NCBI GenBank assembly: GCA_050018415.1
Contig: JBEKAB010000008.1
Coordinates: 1-64,000 of the forward strand
Reading direction: 5' to 3'
Source of the DNA: UBA1161 sp002311745
GTDB taxonomy: Bacteria; Planctomycetota; Phycisphaerae; Tepidisphaerales; Tepidisphaeraceae
DNA: 64,000 bases
Program-made: the position numbers and the translations under genes
The notes under the pieces: generated by a model
What the model saw: only the letters and a program-made list of their open reading frames with translations
The model's database searches: none
Told to the model about the DNA's origin: nothing
Part shown: positions 43,976-51,773 of the stretch, piece by piece
Numbering within the stretch: the first letter of the stretch is position 1
How the letters are laid out: each line of letters starts with the position of its first letter

Positions 43976-44551
43976 TTGCAGTGCACCACAATCGGCAAAA
44001 GTCGTGTTCAGCTCAATTCTTGCCCATCTTGTGCCGGTGCGTTGATAAAACTGACTGAAAGACTGTTTTGTCTGGAGTGTTGGAAAGACAACCAAACCTT
44101 CACGGGCGTTCCAAAACCTGCATGGTTATTCATAAATAGCCGGCAAGAAGTGCAATTTCCGGTGCTCCAAAATATCTCAAGCGACCTTACCTCTTCACCG
44201 ATAGACACACCACTGGGTCGTGAATCCAACGGTAAGGATTGGCGGATGCGAGACGGCAAATTTCAGGTCAGAGTAGTAACGCAAATCGGACGGCCGAAAC
44301 GCCGGATGGTTTCGCACGCGGCCCATGTCATCACTCCGCTTTCACGTTATCCGCTCTCTCGCTGTCTTCTCCAAACCCACAACGCGGGTAAGCGCGGAGA
44401 CTTTAGGTCCTCTGGGGTATCCACCATTTCATATGAACGCAGGCACGCCGGCCTGTCGCCGAGCGTGTGGAATGAATCCAGTCCCATGTTGGGACGAAAC
44501 GAAGAGGGGGGAACGGTTCCCTCCATCATCCCCTGGCCACTTTTCTCATGA
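43976..44551 (+). CDS. doubtful ORF with N-terminal zinc knuckles upstream of gvpA
   Basis: 191 residues in one open frame. Only residues ~15-60 look protein-like: SCPSCAGALIKLTERLFCLE, W-K-D, and VPKPAWLFINS form a C-x2-C...C-x2-C pair. The rest has odd composition and no hydrophobic core and may be the untranslated leader of gvpA read as protein. The region is also lower in GC than its surroundings. I keep it with low confidence because a duplicated relic of its central segment lies just upstream. Confidence 0.3.
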   Translation: MQCTTIGKSRVQLNSCPSCAGALIKLTERLFCLECWKDNQTFTGVPKPAWLFINSRQEVQFPVLQNISSDLTSSPIDTPLGRESNGKDWRMRDGKFQVRVVTQIGRPKRRMVSHAAHVITPLSRYPLSRCLLQTHNAGKRGDFRSSGVSTISYERRHAGLSPSVWNESSPMLGRNEEGGTVPSIIPWPLFS

Positions 44552-44563
44552 AAGGAGAATACC

Positions 44564-44770
44564 ATGGCCGTGGAAAAAGCGATTGGCAGTTCGAGTCTTG
44601 TTGAAGTCGTGGACCGCATCCTCGACAAGGGCATCGTGATCGATGCCTGGGCTCGCATCTCCCTGGTGGGGATCGAGCTGTTGGCGGTCGAGGCCCGCGT
44701 GGTGACGGCCGGCATCGAGACCTTCCTGAAGTATGCCGAGGCCGTTGGTCTTACGCAGGCTGCTGCGTAA
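44564..44770 (+). CDS. gvpA: gas vesicle structural protein GvpA
   Basis: 68 residues, the size of the main shell protein. The family core is clear: SLVEVVDRILDKGIVIDAWA, ISLVGIELLAVEARVV, ETFLKYAEAVGL (helix-strand-strand-helix). GvpA polymerises as ribs into the gas-permeable wall of vesicles used for buoyancy. ATG 44564 has AAAGGAGA eight bases upstream, the strongest ribosome site in the cluster. First recognisable gvp gene; chaperone-like genes surround it. Confidence 0.97.
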   Translation: MAVEKAIGSSSLVEVVDRILDKGIVIDAWARISLVGIELLAVEARVVTAGIETFLKYAEAVGLTQAAA

Positions 44771-44934
44771 CCAAGCACGCATCGGGCCCGTGCGCCGCTT
44801 GAGGCGACGGGCCATCGGGACGGCGAGGTATCCCTGCGGAGGTCGGGTTCCTCAGGACCCCAGACCATCCGGTTATGGAACATCGCGGGCATATCTCCCA
44901 TCCCGCTAGAAGCAGCAGTCCGGGGAATGCAGCC

Positions 44935-45576
44935 ATGACGGAAACGGCGACAGAATTGGAAGCAGCCGGGAAAGTGTCCGGGGTTCAAGGCATTATCGAT
45001 GCCTATCAAACCTGGACACAGACCTTGGTTTCCTACATGGCGCGTGCCACAGGCCTGCTGGAGAATCTCTATGTTGAACAGGAGCAGGTGATCGACGAGC
45101 TCAGGAAGCTCTGCGCCCGGACGCATTCTCTGCGTCACGCCGATTTTGACGTGATTCTTGGCAAGGTCCTAGGGGATCGGGGTAAGACCAGACAGTCTTT
45201 GATGTCTTTAGTGAACGGATACCGCGCCGAGCGGGAGACGGTGATTGCCCAGCTACGTGAAATGTTCCGCTCCGGCATGGACCAGGCGAGCAGGGACTGG
45301 CCCGCATTAAAACAACGGCTGCTTGGCGGCGAAGAGGGCGTGCAGCAGATCGTCCAAGCACTGCGGGAGGTCCACATGGAGCAGCAGAAAATATCGGCCG
45401 CCTTGTCGGGCCTGCTGGGGCGAGGAGAGATGCTCAAGATCGACGACTTGAAGACGGTCGTACAGACGCTTGCCAGCAGAGACTCGCGGACGTCCGCGGA
45501 GTTGGCAGCCCTGTTGGCAATTTGTGAATCGGCTGGCCGCAACGCCGGGCTCAAATGGCAGTGCCTGGCGGCATGA
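44935..45576 (+). CDS. coiled-coil protein in gas-vesicle cluster
   Basis: 213 residues, almost wholly helical with charged heptads (ARATGLLENLYVEQEQVIDE, IQQ-type segment QQIVQALREVHMEQQKISAA). No known domain. Start ATG 44935 (MTETATELE) chosen over an upstream ATG because no ribosome site precedes that one. Between gvpA and the repeat protein. It may form a scaffold or tether for the vesicle surface, but nothing proves this. Confidence 0.65.
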   Translation: MTETATELEAAGKVSGVQGIIDAYQTWTQTLVSYMARATGLLENLYVEQEQVIDELRKLCARTHSLRHADFDVILGKVLGDRGKTRQSLMSLVNGYRAERETVIAQLREMFRSGMDQASRDWPALKQRLLGGEEGVQQIVQALREVHMEQQKISAALSGLLGRGEMLKIDDLKTVVQTLASRDSRTSAELAALLAICESAGRNAGLKWQCLAA

Positions 45577-45604
45577 ACGGTGACGACAAATGGAGAAAAC
45601 GATT

Positions 45605-46318
45605 ATGTCTACCGACGCTTATGGCAACCTCGGGAATGAAATGAAGGCCATGAAGAACGGCCGCGCGAGCCTCATGGCAGACACAAGGGACAACCGAAAG
45701 CGCATTCGGGCCGAGACCGCTCAGACGCTTGCAGCGGCGGAAAGATTCGTCGCTGAAACGGGCAAGGCCAACGAGAAAATGGCCGGCCAGACGCGCCAGA
45801 TGCTGGCGCGGTCAAAGCGTGATCTGAGAGCCCGGACCCACCAGACGCTGGCTGAGGCAACCGAGCTGGCCGAGGCCATCCGAAAGGGTGTCGCGGCGCT
45901 TAAGGCGGATGCCGGACGAATCCTGGCTGGAACCCGAGAGTTTTTGGCTCAGACCGGTTCGGACAACGCCAAGCTCAAGGGCCAGACGCGCCGGATGCTG
46001 GCTCACAGCCGCGCTGAATCGAAGGCCCAAACCCGCACCGCTCTAGCCGAAGCCGCCAACATGATGACCCAGACCAAGAAGGCCGTGGCTGATCTGAAGT
46101 CGGAAACGGGTCGGGTGTTGACTGACGCCATGGACGTGATGAAGCAGCTCTCCGCAGCATCGCGCCAGCGGGCCGTGAGTTGGCGGAACATCCTGTGTAC
46201 GTTGCATGGCAACGGATCGCGAACGTTGACAGGCAACTCCGTTCACAGCGCACCCCGGTCAACCGCGAAGACGGCCAGGCGAGCCAAAACGTGCAAGCAC
46301 AAACGAAAGGCGGCTTAG
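45605..46318 (+). CDS. helical 65-residue-repeat protein, candidate GvpC-like scaffold
   Basis: 237 residues. Two adjacent 65-residue repeats align without gaps at about 45% identity (my hand count 29/65): TLAAAERFVAETG...GQTRQMLARS...LAEA and ILAGTREFLAQTG...GQTRRMLAHS...LAEA, followed by the start of a third (VLTDAMDVM). Each is an amphipathic helix rich in Ala, Arg, Lys, Thr. The last ~35 residues are very basic (ARRAKTCKHKRKAA). Known GvpC proteins are built from 33-residue helical repeats that clasp the outside of the vesicle; two such units would give 65. No true GvpC is otherwise seen in the cluster. Role is inference. Start: the ATG at 45605 has GGAGAAAA upstream; an in-frame ATG at 45590 is possible. 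Confidence 0.72.
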   Translation: MSTDAYGNLGNEMKAMKNGRASLMADTRDNRKRIRAETAQTLAAAERFVAETGKANEKMAGQTRQMLARSKRDLRARTHQTLAEATELAEAIRKGVAALKADAGRILAGTREFLAQTGSDNAKLKGQTRRMLAHSRAESKAQTRTALAEAANMMTQTKKAVADLKSETGRVLTDAMDVMKQLSAASRQRAVSWRNILCTLHGNGSRTLTGNSVHSAPRSTAKTARRAKTCKHKRKAA

Positions 46319-46370
46319 ACCGTCAAGTCCTGTATCGCTGGGTTCGCATAGACACAGACGGGAAAGAACG

Positions 46371-46808
46371 ATGAGCGACATAGCTGAGCACGAATCGACT
46401 GAGAACGCCGGGCTGCCCGCCGGCCTCATCCAGGTCACATGCGCATTCTGCAATGGCACTGGCAAGCATCCTTTCGAGGTCCTGTCAAAGCTGTCGCAAT
46501 GCCCGGTCTGCCAGGGAACTGGCCATCTTGAATTCAGCGGCCCCGCAGTTGCCTGCGCTTATTGCCGAGGCACGGGCAGACAGCGTCACACGCGAATGGC
46601 GTGTTCGGGTTGCGGCGGGACGGGCGTCTGCGTCTTGGCCGGGCCGACGTACCCATGCCCGCAGTGCGCCGGCAACGGAAGAGAACCGGAAACGGACCTG
46701 GCGTGCAGTCTGTGCAGAGGAGCAGGTTTGGTGCTCGTCGCCACAAGCAGGAGCGGTGCCAAGAATCGGAAATCGCCCGGGAACACCGTGAGCAACACGA
46801 CACCCTAG
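46371..46808 (+). CDS. stand-alone DnaJ-type zinc-finger protein (six CxxCxGxG motifs)
   Basis: 145 residues. Six motifs at residues 24, 44, 62, 78, 96 and 112: CAFCNGTG, CPVCQGTG, CAYCRGTG, CSGCGGTG, CPQCAGNG, CSLCRGAG. DnaJ has four of these between its J and C-terminal domains; here there is no J domain and no substrate-binding domain. Such a chain can bind unfolded protein or zinc-dependently cooperate with Hsp70. It is the first of two, and the J domain and Hsp70 are in the same cluster. Confidence 0.9.
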   Translation: MSDIAEHESTENAGLPAGLIQVTCAFCNGTGKHPFEVLSKLSQCPVCQGTGHLEFSGPAVACAYCRGTGRQRHTRMACSGCGGTGVCVLAGPTYPCPQCAGNGREPETDLACSLCRGAGLVLVATSRSGAKNRKSPGNTVSNTTP

Positions 46809-46909
46809 AGCATCAAGGCGCGGCCTTCGCTGTTCAGGGACAACGGCACGCGCCCCAGTCCTGCTGGGCCGAAACACGAGTCGTTCAGCAAATCAGGAGC
46901 CGACGAACT

Positions 46910-47245
46910 ATGGGAACGTTACCGGACAAGATCAATTGCAAGGGAACGCTGGGGAATGTGAAGACCGCGCTGTCGACGCGAATCCGCTCCAAGCCGACGA
47001 TCGAAGGACAGCGATACCTCGACCTGTACGTTCTTCAACGCGATCGTTTTCGCTGGTTGAGACTGATGCAGCAGGCGCAGAGGTCGATTCAAGGCATCGA
47101 CCTGGCTCTGCGGAAGCTCGGTTTTACACCGGATTACGGCCAATCGGAATCGGCGACGGACAGCTCCGCAGCAGGCGGAGCTGCCGCCGCCAACAAGCCG
47201 GCCGCTGCAAAAACGGTGAGGAAACGAGCTCGTCGCGCGGCATAA
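46910..47245 (+). CDS. small basic helical protein in gas-vesicle cluster
   Basis: 111 residues. ATG 46910 with GGAG eleven bases upstream. The core RSKPTIEGQRYLDLYVLQRD then RFRWLRLMQQAQRSIQGIDL is helical; the tail is Ala/Lys/Arg-rich (AAAKTVRKRARRAA). Similar in build to small Gvp accessory proteins but no family is recognised. It separates the two zinc-finger genes. Confidence 0.6.
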   Translation: MGTLPDKINCKGTLGNVKTALSTRIRSKPTIEGQRYLDLYVLQRDRFRWLRLMQQAQRSIQGIDLALRKLGFTPDYGQSESATDSSAAGGAAAANKPAAAKTVRKRARRAA

Positions 47246-47259
47246 ACGGAGCGAGGACC

Positions 47260-47787
47260 GTGAACTGGGACTGGAAAAAGGCCATGGGAGTAGGCGACGG
47301 CCCGCAAGGGACGACTGCGACGGCTTGCACGGCGTCAAGGCATGGGTCTGGCGACAAGAAACAAAAGGTCCAGACGTCCGGCTCGGAGCGTTCGCCCAGC
47401 ATCGTGTGGCGACCCGGAGGCCCCGGCGGCGCGGGATTGTATGGCGGCGCCGTGCCGATGATCGAAGATCCTGAGCGGGACTGCATCTTCTGTCGCGGGC
47501 GAGGGACGTTGGCCAACGGCAGCATATGTCCCGTCTGCAACGGCCGCGTCAAGGTGCAAGTGCAGCCTCCGGCAGTACGCTGCGCGTTTTGCGACGGCCA
47601 GGGCCAAATGCCCCCCCGCAGCCATCTGACCTGCTGGGTCTGCAACGGCAAAGGGTTTGTTCCCGTCACGCCGCCGGTGCAGACCTGCCCGGATTGCCAG
47701 GGGCGAGGAAAAAGGCCGTGTGAGTCGTTGTATTGCTCTCGGTGTCGGGGAGTGGGCGTCGTCCCGGCCAGCGCCAGCGGGTCGTGA
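47260..47787 (+). CDS. second stand-alone DnaJ-type zinc-finger protein
   Basis: 175 residues. GTG start at 47260 with GGAG-CGAGG ahead. Residues 1-70 are low-complexity, Gly/Ser/Thr-rich; from 75 six C-x-x-C motifs follow: CIFCRGRG, CPVCNGRV (degenerate), CAFCDGQG, CWVCNGKG, CPDCQGRG, CSRCRGVG. Same domain as the gene at 46371 but with a different N-terminus. Reads directly into gvpN after 15 bases. Confidence 0.85.
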   Translation: MNWDWKKAMGVGDGPQGTTATACTASRHGSGDKKQKVQTSGSERSPSIVWRPGGPGGAGLYGGAVPMIEDPERDCIFCRGRGTLANGSICPVCNGRVKVQVQPPAVRCAFCDGQGQMPPRSHLTCWVCNGKGFVPVTPPVQTCPDCQGRGKRPCESLYCSRCRGVGVVPASASGS

Positions 47788-47802
47788 ACAGGATTTTCGC
47801 CG

Positions 47803-48816
47803 GTGGATGCCAACGGCACAGCGAACGACAACGTAGCCGCTGCGATGGCCATAACCAACGGTGACACAAGGCGCCGAAAGGACAAAACCGTGACCATGAA
47901 CGATAGCATCACCCCCCTCGAGATCGCCAAGGACCAGCCTTGCTTCGTCAGGACGCCGCTGCTCGACGACGTCGTGAACCGCACCCTGGTCTATCTGGCG
48001 GCGGGCTTCCCGGTTCAACTGACGGGTCCCGCCGGCACGGGCAAAACAAGCCTGGCGCTTTACGTGGCCGCCCAAGTCGGCAGGCCGGTCGTCATCATCC
48101 ATGGGGATGAAGAACTGGGGACCAGCGACATGGTCGGTGGGAATTACGGCCTGCGGCACCGGAAGATCGTGGACAACTTCGTTCACTCGGTGAAGAAGCT
48201 GGATGACACCGTGGAATCCACGTGGGTGGACAACCGGCTGACGGTGGCGTGCAAGTACGGTTTCACCCTAATCTATGATGAATTCACGCGCAGCCGGGCC
48301 GAGGCGAACAACGCCCTGCTTTCCGTCCTGGAAGAAGGCGTCCTGGACATGCCCGCCGGACGGGGCGAGGAATCGTTCCTCCGGGTGCATCCGAATTTCC
48401 GCGCCATCTTTACCAGCAATCCCTTGGAGTACGCGGGGGTGCACCGCGCCTCCGACGCCCTGCAGGACCGGATGATCACCATCCATTTGGGACATCACGA
48501 CCGCGAGACCGAGATCGCCATCACCGCAACCAAGAGCGGCCTGGACAAGAAGTCGGCCGGGCGGATCGTGGACATCGTTCGGGGGTTTCGCGATATCCGC
48601 GAGGCCAACCAGGAGAACTATGGGATCTGCCCGACGATTCGGGCCTCGATCATGATCGCCACCGTGCTGAAGGCCTACAGCGCCAAGCCCGACCTGAAAG
48701 ACGAAAACTTCGTGCAACTGTGTCACGACGTTCTGGGCTCGTCCCGGTGGGATGGAGCGCCCAATCCGGTCATGAAGGGCGATATCGAAACTGTGATCAG
48801 GAAACACGCCGCCTAA
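47803..48816 (+). CDS. gvpN: gas vesicle AAA/MoxR-like ATPase GvpN
   Basis: 337 residues from GTG 47803; the usual protein may begin at ATG 47896 (MNDSITPLEIAKD). VQLTGPAGTGKTSLALYVA is Walker A, FTLIYDEFTRSRAEANNALL Walker B with the DE pair, and NPLEYAGVHRASDALQDRMI is typical GvpN. GvpN binds nucleotides and is needed for full-size vesicles. The C-terminal NPVMKGDIETVIRKHA also fits. Followed by gvpF-type genes in the conserved order. Confidence 0.95.
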   Translation: MDANGTANDNVAAAMAITNGDTRRRKDKTVTMNDSITPLEIAKDQPCFVRTPLLDDVVNRTLVYLAAGFPVQLTGPAGTGKTSLALYVAAQVGRPVVIIHGDEELGTSDMVGGNYGLRHRKIVDNFVHSVKKLDDTVESTWVDNRLTVACKYGFTLIYDEFTRSRAEANNALLSVLEEGVLDMPAGRGEESFLRVHPNFRAIFTSNPLEYAGVHRASDALQDRMITIHLGHHDRETEIAITATKSGLDKKSAGRIVDIVRGFRDIREANQENYGICPTIRASIMIATVLKAYSAKPDLKDENFVQLCHDVLGSSRWDGAPNPVMKGDIETVIRKHAA

Positions 48817-48846
48817 AGCGGGGCCTGAGCACGCAGGGAGCCAAGC

Positions 48847-49938
48847 ATGGCATCGAACGGCAATTATCTCTACGGCGTTGTTCCCTCCGCGGGGGCGAGG
48901 GACTTCGGGCCCATCGGCTTGGACGGCGAGGATGTCCGGATCGTATCGGAAGGCGATCTCGGCATCATCACCAGCCGGGGAGAGCGAATTCCCTTTGTCG
49001 AGATTTCGCCGGAACGGACGCTTCAATACCTGGCACAACATCAACGGGTCCTGGAGCAGGTCATGGTCGCCTCAGCGGTGATTCCGCTGAAGTTCGGCAC
49101 ATACGCCGAAGACGATGGGCAAATCCTGGAGATTCTCCGTTGCGGGCGAAAGGACCTGGCCCAAACGTTGGGAAAATACGCCGACAAGGTCGAGGTGGAC
49201 CTGGCGGCCTTCTGGGCGGACTTAGACTCCGTCCTTGCGGAAATTGCCCGGCACGACGGCGTCGTCGCACTCAAGGCGCGAATCGGCACGGCGGGTCAGG
49301 CCACGACGGAGCAGTGCGTTCGCGTGGGGCAGATGGTCAAGACGCTGCTGGACCAGCGCCGCGACCAGACGGCCGACCAACTGGTCGCCGTTCTGCGGGA
49401 CCATTGGCCGGAGACGATCGTCAATCCGACCAAGGACGACTTGATGATCTTCAATGCCGCCATCCTGATCGGCCGTAGCGAGCAGGCCGCGCTGGGTGAT
49501 GACCTGCAGCAGTTGGATCAGCGCTACGAAGGCCGGATCAACTTCCGTTGCATCGGGCCCCTCCCGCCGTACAGCTTCGCAACGGTGGACATTAAGCCCC
49601 TGGGGGCTGCCCAATTGGATGCCGCACGACAATCGCTGGGACTGGGCCAGTCCGCCAGCCTGGCCGAGATCAAGGCCGTCTACCGGCAGCTTCTCCAGGA
49701 ACTGCACCCCGACAGGAACGACCAACCCCAGGCCGCAGATCGCTTGAAGGAAATTTGCGCGGCCTATGAGCTCCTGGAGGAATACGTCACCCATTACAAG
49801 CACACGTTCAACGGTGCGCAGGACGGCCTGGTCATCGTCAAGGTGCGGACGGTGGAATCGCTGCGCGCCGCCGGAGGCGCCGTGGCGCGTCGCGATCCCG
49901 CCAGGCGAATGAATTGTGTCGGGGCTGAAGCGGCATGA
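48847..49938 (+). CDS. GvpF/L fused to a C-terminal J domain
   Basis: 363 residues. Residues ~1-255 are GvpF/GvpL: YLYGVVPSAG, VMVASAVIPLKFGTYAEDDG, QVRVGQMVKTLLDQR-type helix, and INFRCIGPLPPYSFATVDI. Residues ~258-315 are a J domain: LGLGQSASLAEIKAVYRQLL, the catalytic HPD tripeptide at 287-289 (ELHPDRN), and AADRLKEICAAYELLEEY. J domains switch on Hsp70 ATPase. An Hsp70 gene is 4 kb downstream in the same operon, so this protein could bring that Hsp70 to GvpA at the nucleation site. Fusions of this kind are uncommon to my knowledge. Confidence 0.93.
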   Translation: MASNGNYLYGVVPSAGARDFGPIGLDGEDVRIVSEGDLGIITSRGERIPFVEISPERTLQYLAQHQRVLEQVMVASAVIPLKFGTYAEDDGQILEILRCGRKDLAQTLGKYADKVEVDLAAFWADLDSVLAEIARHDGVVALKARIGTAGQATTEQCVRVGQMVKTLLDQRRDQTADQLVAVLRDHWPETIVNPTKDDLMIFNAAILIGRSEQAALGDDLQQLDQRYEGRINFRCIGPLPPYSFATVDIKPLGAAQLDAARQSLGLGQSASLAEIKAVYRQLLQELHPDRNDQPQAADRLKEICAAYELLEEYVTHYKHTFNGAQDGLVIVKVRTVESLRAAGGAVARRDPARRMNCVGAEAA

Positions 49939-49954
49939 CGGCAAGAGGATGAAC

Positions 49955-50824
49955 ATGACCACAGTCACGTTGCCCAACGAGTCGTGCGGCACACTGCCGG
50001 CCGCCTCAGACGCCAGCCGGCTGACTGGCCCGCGGCGCTACATTTACTGCGTTATCGATTGCGACGAGGCTGCCTTTTCCCTGGACGGGGTCGGTCCGTG
50101 TGGCGATTCCGGGGTTTTCGCGATCACCCACGACGGCATCGCCGCCGTGGTCTGCGCCACTTCAGAGGAGAAACTGGAAATCTCGCGAGGCAACACGCTG
50201 GCGCATCAACGGGTGATGGAAGCGGCCATGCAGCGCGGCCACACCGTCCTTCCCGTGAGGTTCAACACCATCGCCGAGGACAAGGGCGGCACAGCGGCTG
50301 AGCAGAGGATCGTCGATCACGTCCTGGCCGGCAGGCGAGAGGAAATTCGCGGCCTGTTGTCGAAGATGAGGCCTCTGGTCGAGCTTGGCGTCAAGGCTTC
50401 GTGGACCAACATGGACGAGGTTTTCCGCGAGATCGCCCAGACCAACGCGGAAATCCGCTCGCTCCGCAAAACATTGTTGGCGGCCGGCGGTCCAGCGACG
50501 ACGGGCAGGCGCCCGGCACGCATGACCGACCAGATCAGGCTGGGCGAGATGGTCAAGAAAGCCCTGGAAAAACAAAAGACCGACCTGGAAGCGTCCCTGC
50601 GGGTGCGCCTGTCGCTGGTGGCGGCGGAGGTGCGCAAGAATAAGACCTTCGGCGACCCGATGTTCGCCAACCTTGCCCTTTTGGTGGACAAGGCGCAGCA
50701 ACCCGCCGTGGAAGCCGTACTGTCAGCCTTCGAAGCCCGGCAGGCCGGCGCCGTCAAACTCCGATGCGTCGGCCCCCTGCCTCCGAGCAATTTCGTCGAA
50801 CTAGTCATTACCTGGGACGACTGA
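49955..50824 (+). CDS. gas vesicle protein GvpF/L (second copy)
   Basis: 289 residues. RRYIYCVIDCDEAAFSLDGV, VMEAAMQRGHTVLPVRFNTI, RLGEMVKKALEKQKTD and VKLRCVGPLPPSNFVELVI match GvpF/L. These proteins bind GvpA and help nucleate vesicles. I start at ATG 49955 (AGAGGA six bases before); ATG 49949 and GTG 49916 are also in frame. Two bases before gvpG. Confidence 0.93.
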   Translation: MTTVTLPNESCGTLPAASDASRLTGPRRYIYCVIDCDEAAFSLDGVGPCGDSGVFAITHDGIAAVVCATSEEKLEISRGNTLAHQRVMEAAMQRGHTVLPVRFNTIAEDKGGTAAEQRIVDHVLAGRREEIRGLLSKMRPLVELGVKASWTNMDEVFREIAQTNAEIRSLRKTLLAAGGPATTGRRPARMTDQIRLGEMVKKALEKQKTDLEASLRVRLSLVAAEVRKNKTFGDPMFANLALLVDKAQQPAVEAVLSAFEARQAGAVKLRCVGPLPPSNFVELVITWDD

Positions 50825-50826
50825 CC

Positions 50827-51075
50827 ATGGCGTTTATTCTCGATGACATTCTCCTGGCCCCGTGCAAGTTCGTTTGCTGGATCGGTCAGACCGTTCGCGA
50901 CCGGGCCGAGGCAGAATTCACGGACGAAACCGCCATCCACGAGCGGCTGCTGAACCTCCAGACGCGGCTGGAAACGGGCGAAATCGCCGAAGAGGACTAC
51001 ATCCGGCAGGAAACCGCCTTGATGCGGCGGATTAACGAAATCCACGAATACAAGGAAGCCCAGAGGCGAGCCTGA
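50827..51075 (+). CDS. gvpG: gas vesicle protein GvpG
   Basis: 82 residues, mostly one helix pair. FILDDILLAPCKFVCWIGQT is the GvpG N-terminus and EIAEEDYIRQETALMRRINE the C-terminal helix. GvpG is an essential small assembly factor. The ATG is two bases after the stop of the gvpF/L gene. Confidence 0.93.
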   Translation: MAFILDDILLAPCKFVCWIGQTVRDRAEAEFTDETAIHERLLNLQTRLETGEIAEEDYIRQETALMRRINEIHEYKEAQRRA

Positions 51076-51105
51076 GGCACGCGTCTTGGCATAAGGAGCA
51101 TGATT

Positions 51106-51387
51106 ATGACGACATCATTGCCAGACTTGATCAGGAAGGCCCGGGAGCAGCTCGGCCAACTCACCGGTCTGGATGTCGGCAGCACGGTGTCGGTCCAGAA
51201 GGACGACGCCGGCTGGTGCGTCCAGGTGGAGGTGGTGGAGAAAAAGTCACTGCCGAATTCTCTGGACATCCTGGCCACCTACAAGGCGTCGCTGGACGAA
51301 TCCGGCGACATTATGAACTTTGCCCGCCTGGGCATGAGGAGACGCATGGATGTCATCCCTCCGGCAGAACTTGGATCGGCGGCGTGA
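51106..51387 (+). CDS. gvpO: gas vesicle protein GvpO
   Basis: 93 residues. LIRKAREQLGQLTGLDVGST, GWCVQVEVVEKKSLPNSLDI, LATYKASLDESGDIMNFARL and R-M-D-V-I are the full GvpO pattern. GvpO is required for vesicle formation in several bacteria. GGAG is eight bases before ATG 51106 (ATG 51100 overlaps it). Ends one base before the next gene. Confidence 0.94.
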   Translation: MTTSLPDLIRKAREQLGQLTGLDVGSTVSVQKDDAGWCVQVEVVEKKSLPNSLDILATYKASLDESGDIMNFARLGMRRRMDVIPPAELGSAA

Positions 51388-51388
51388 T

Positions 51389-51751
51389 ATGAGTGCGGAC
51401 CTATCCTCTATGCGTGCCGGGGGACCGGCGACGGTGGCGGACATCATCGACCGGGTGCTGGACAAGGGCCTGGTGATCAACGCCGACATTGCCGTGTCCC
51501 TGGCCAGCGTCGAATTGCTCAGCATCAGGATTCGGGCGGTCCTGGCCTCCCTGGACGCCGCGGCGCGGTACGGCCTGCAGTTGCCGGCTGGATCGAACCT
51601 CGACACCGACGCCTGGAAACAGGCGGTCGTCCTGAAGGAAAACTGCCCGCAATGCGGCAAGCGGTCGGCCCAGGATGAATTGCTGTCGGATGGTTGCCCG
51701 TGGTGCGGCTGGGTATCGGCCAAGGCCAAAAGACTGGTGCCGGCCGCCTGA
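51389..51751 (+). CDS. gvpJ: GvpA/J-type shell protein with C-terminal zinc ribbon
   Basis: 120 residues. Residues ~14-65 are the GvpA/J core (VADIIDRVLDKGLVINADIA, VSLASVELLSIRIRAVLASL); ~85-110 hold CPQCG and CPWCG, a complete zinc ribbon that usual GvpJ lacks. The shell domain could sit at the vesicle tip while the ribbon stays outside. Between gvpO and gvpH. Confidence 0.88.
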   Translation: MSADLSSMRAGGPATVADIIDRVLDKGLVINADIAVSLASVELLSIRIRAVLASLDAAARYGLQLPAGSNLDTDAWKQAVVLKENCPQCGKRSAQDELLSDGCPWCGWVSAKAKRLVPAA

Positions 51752-51773
51752 GTGAACAACCAAGGGCATGGCG

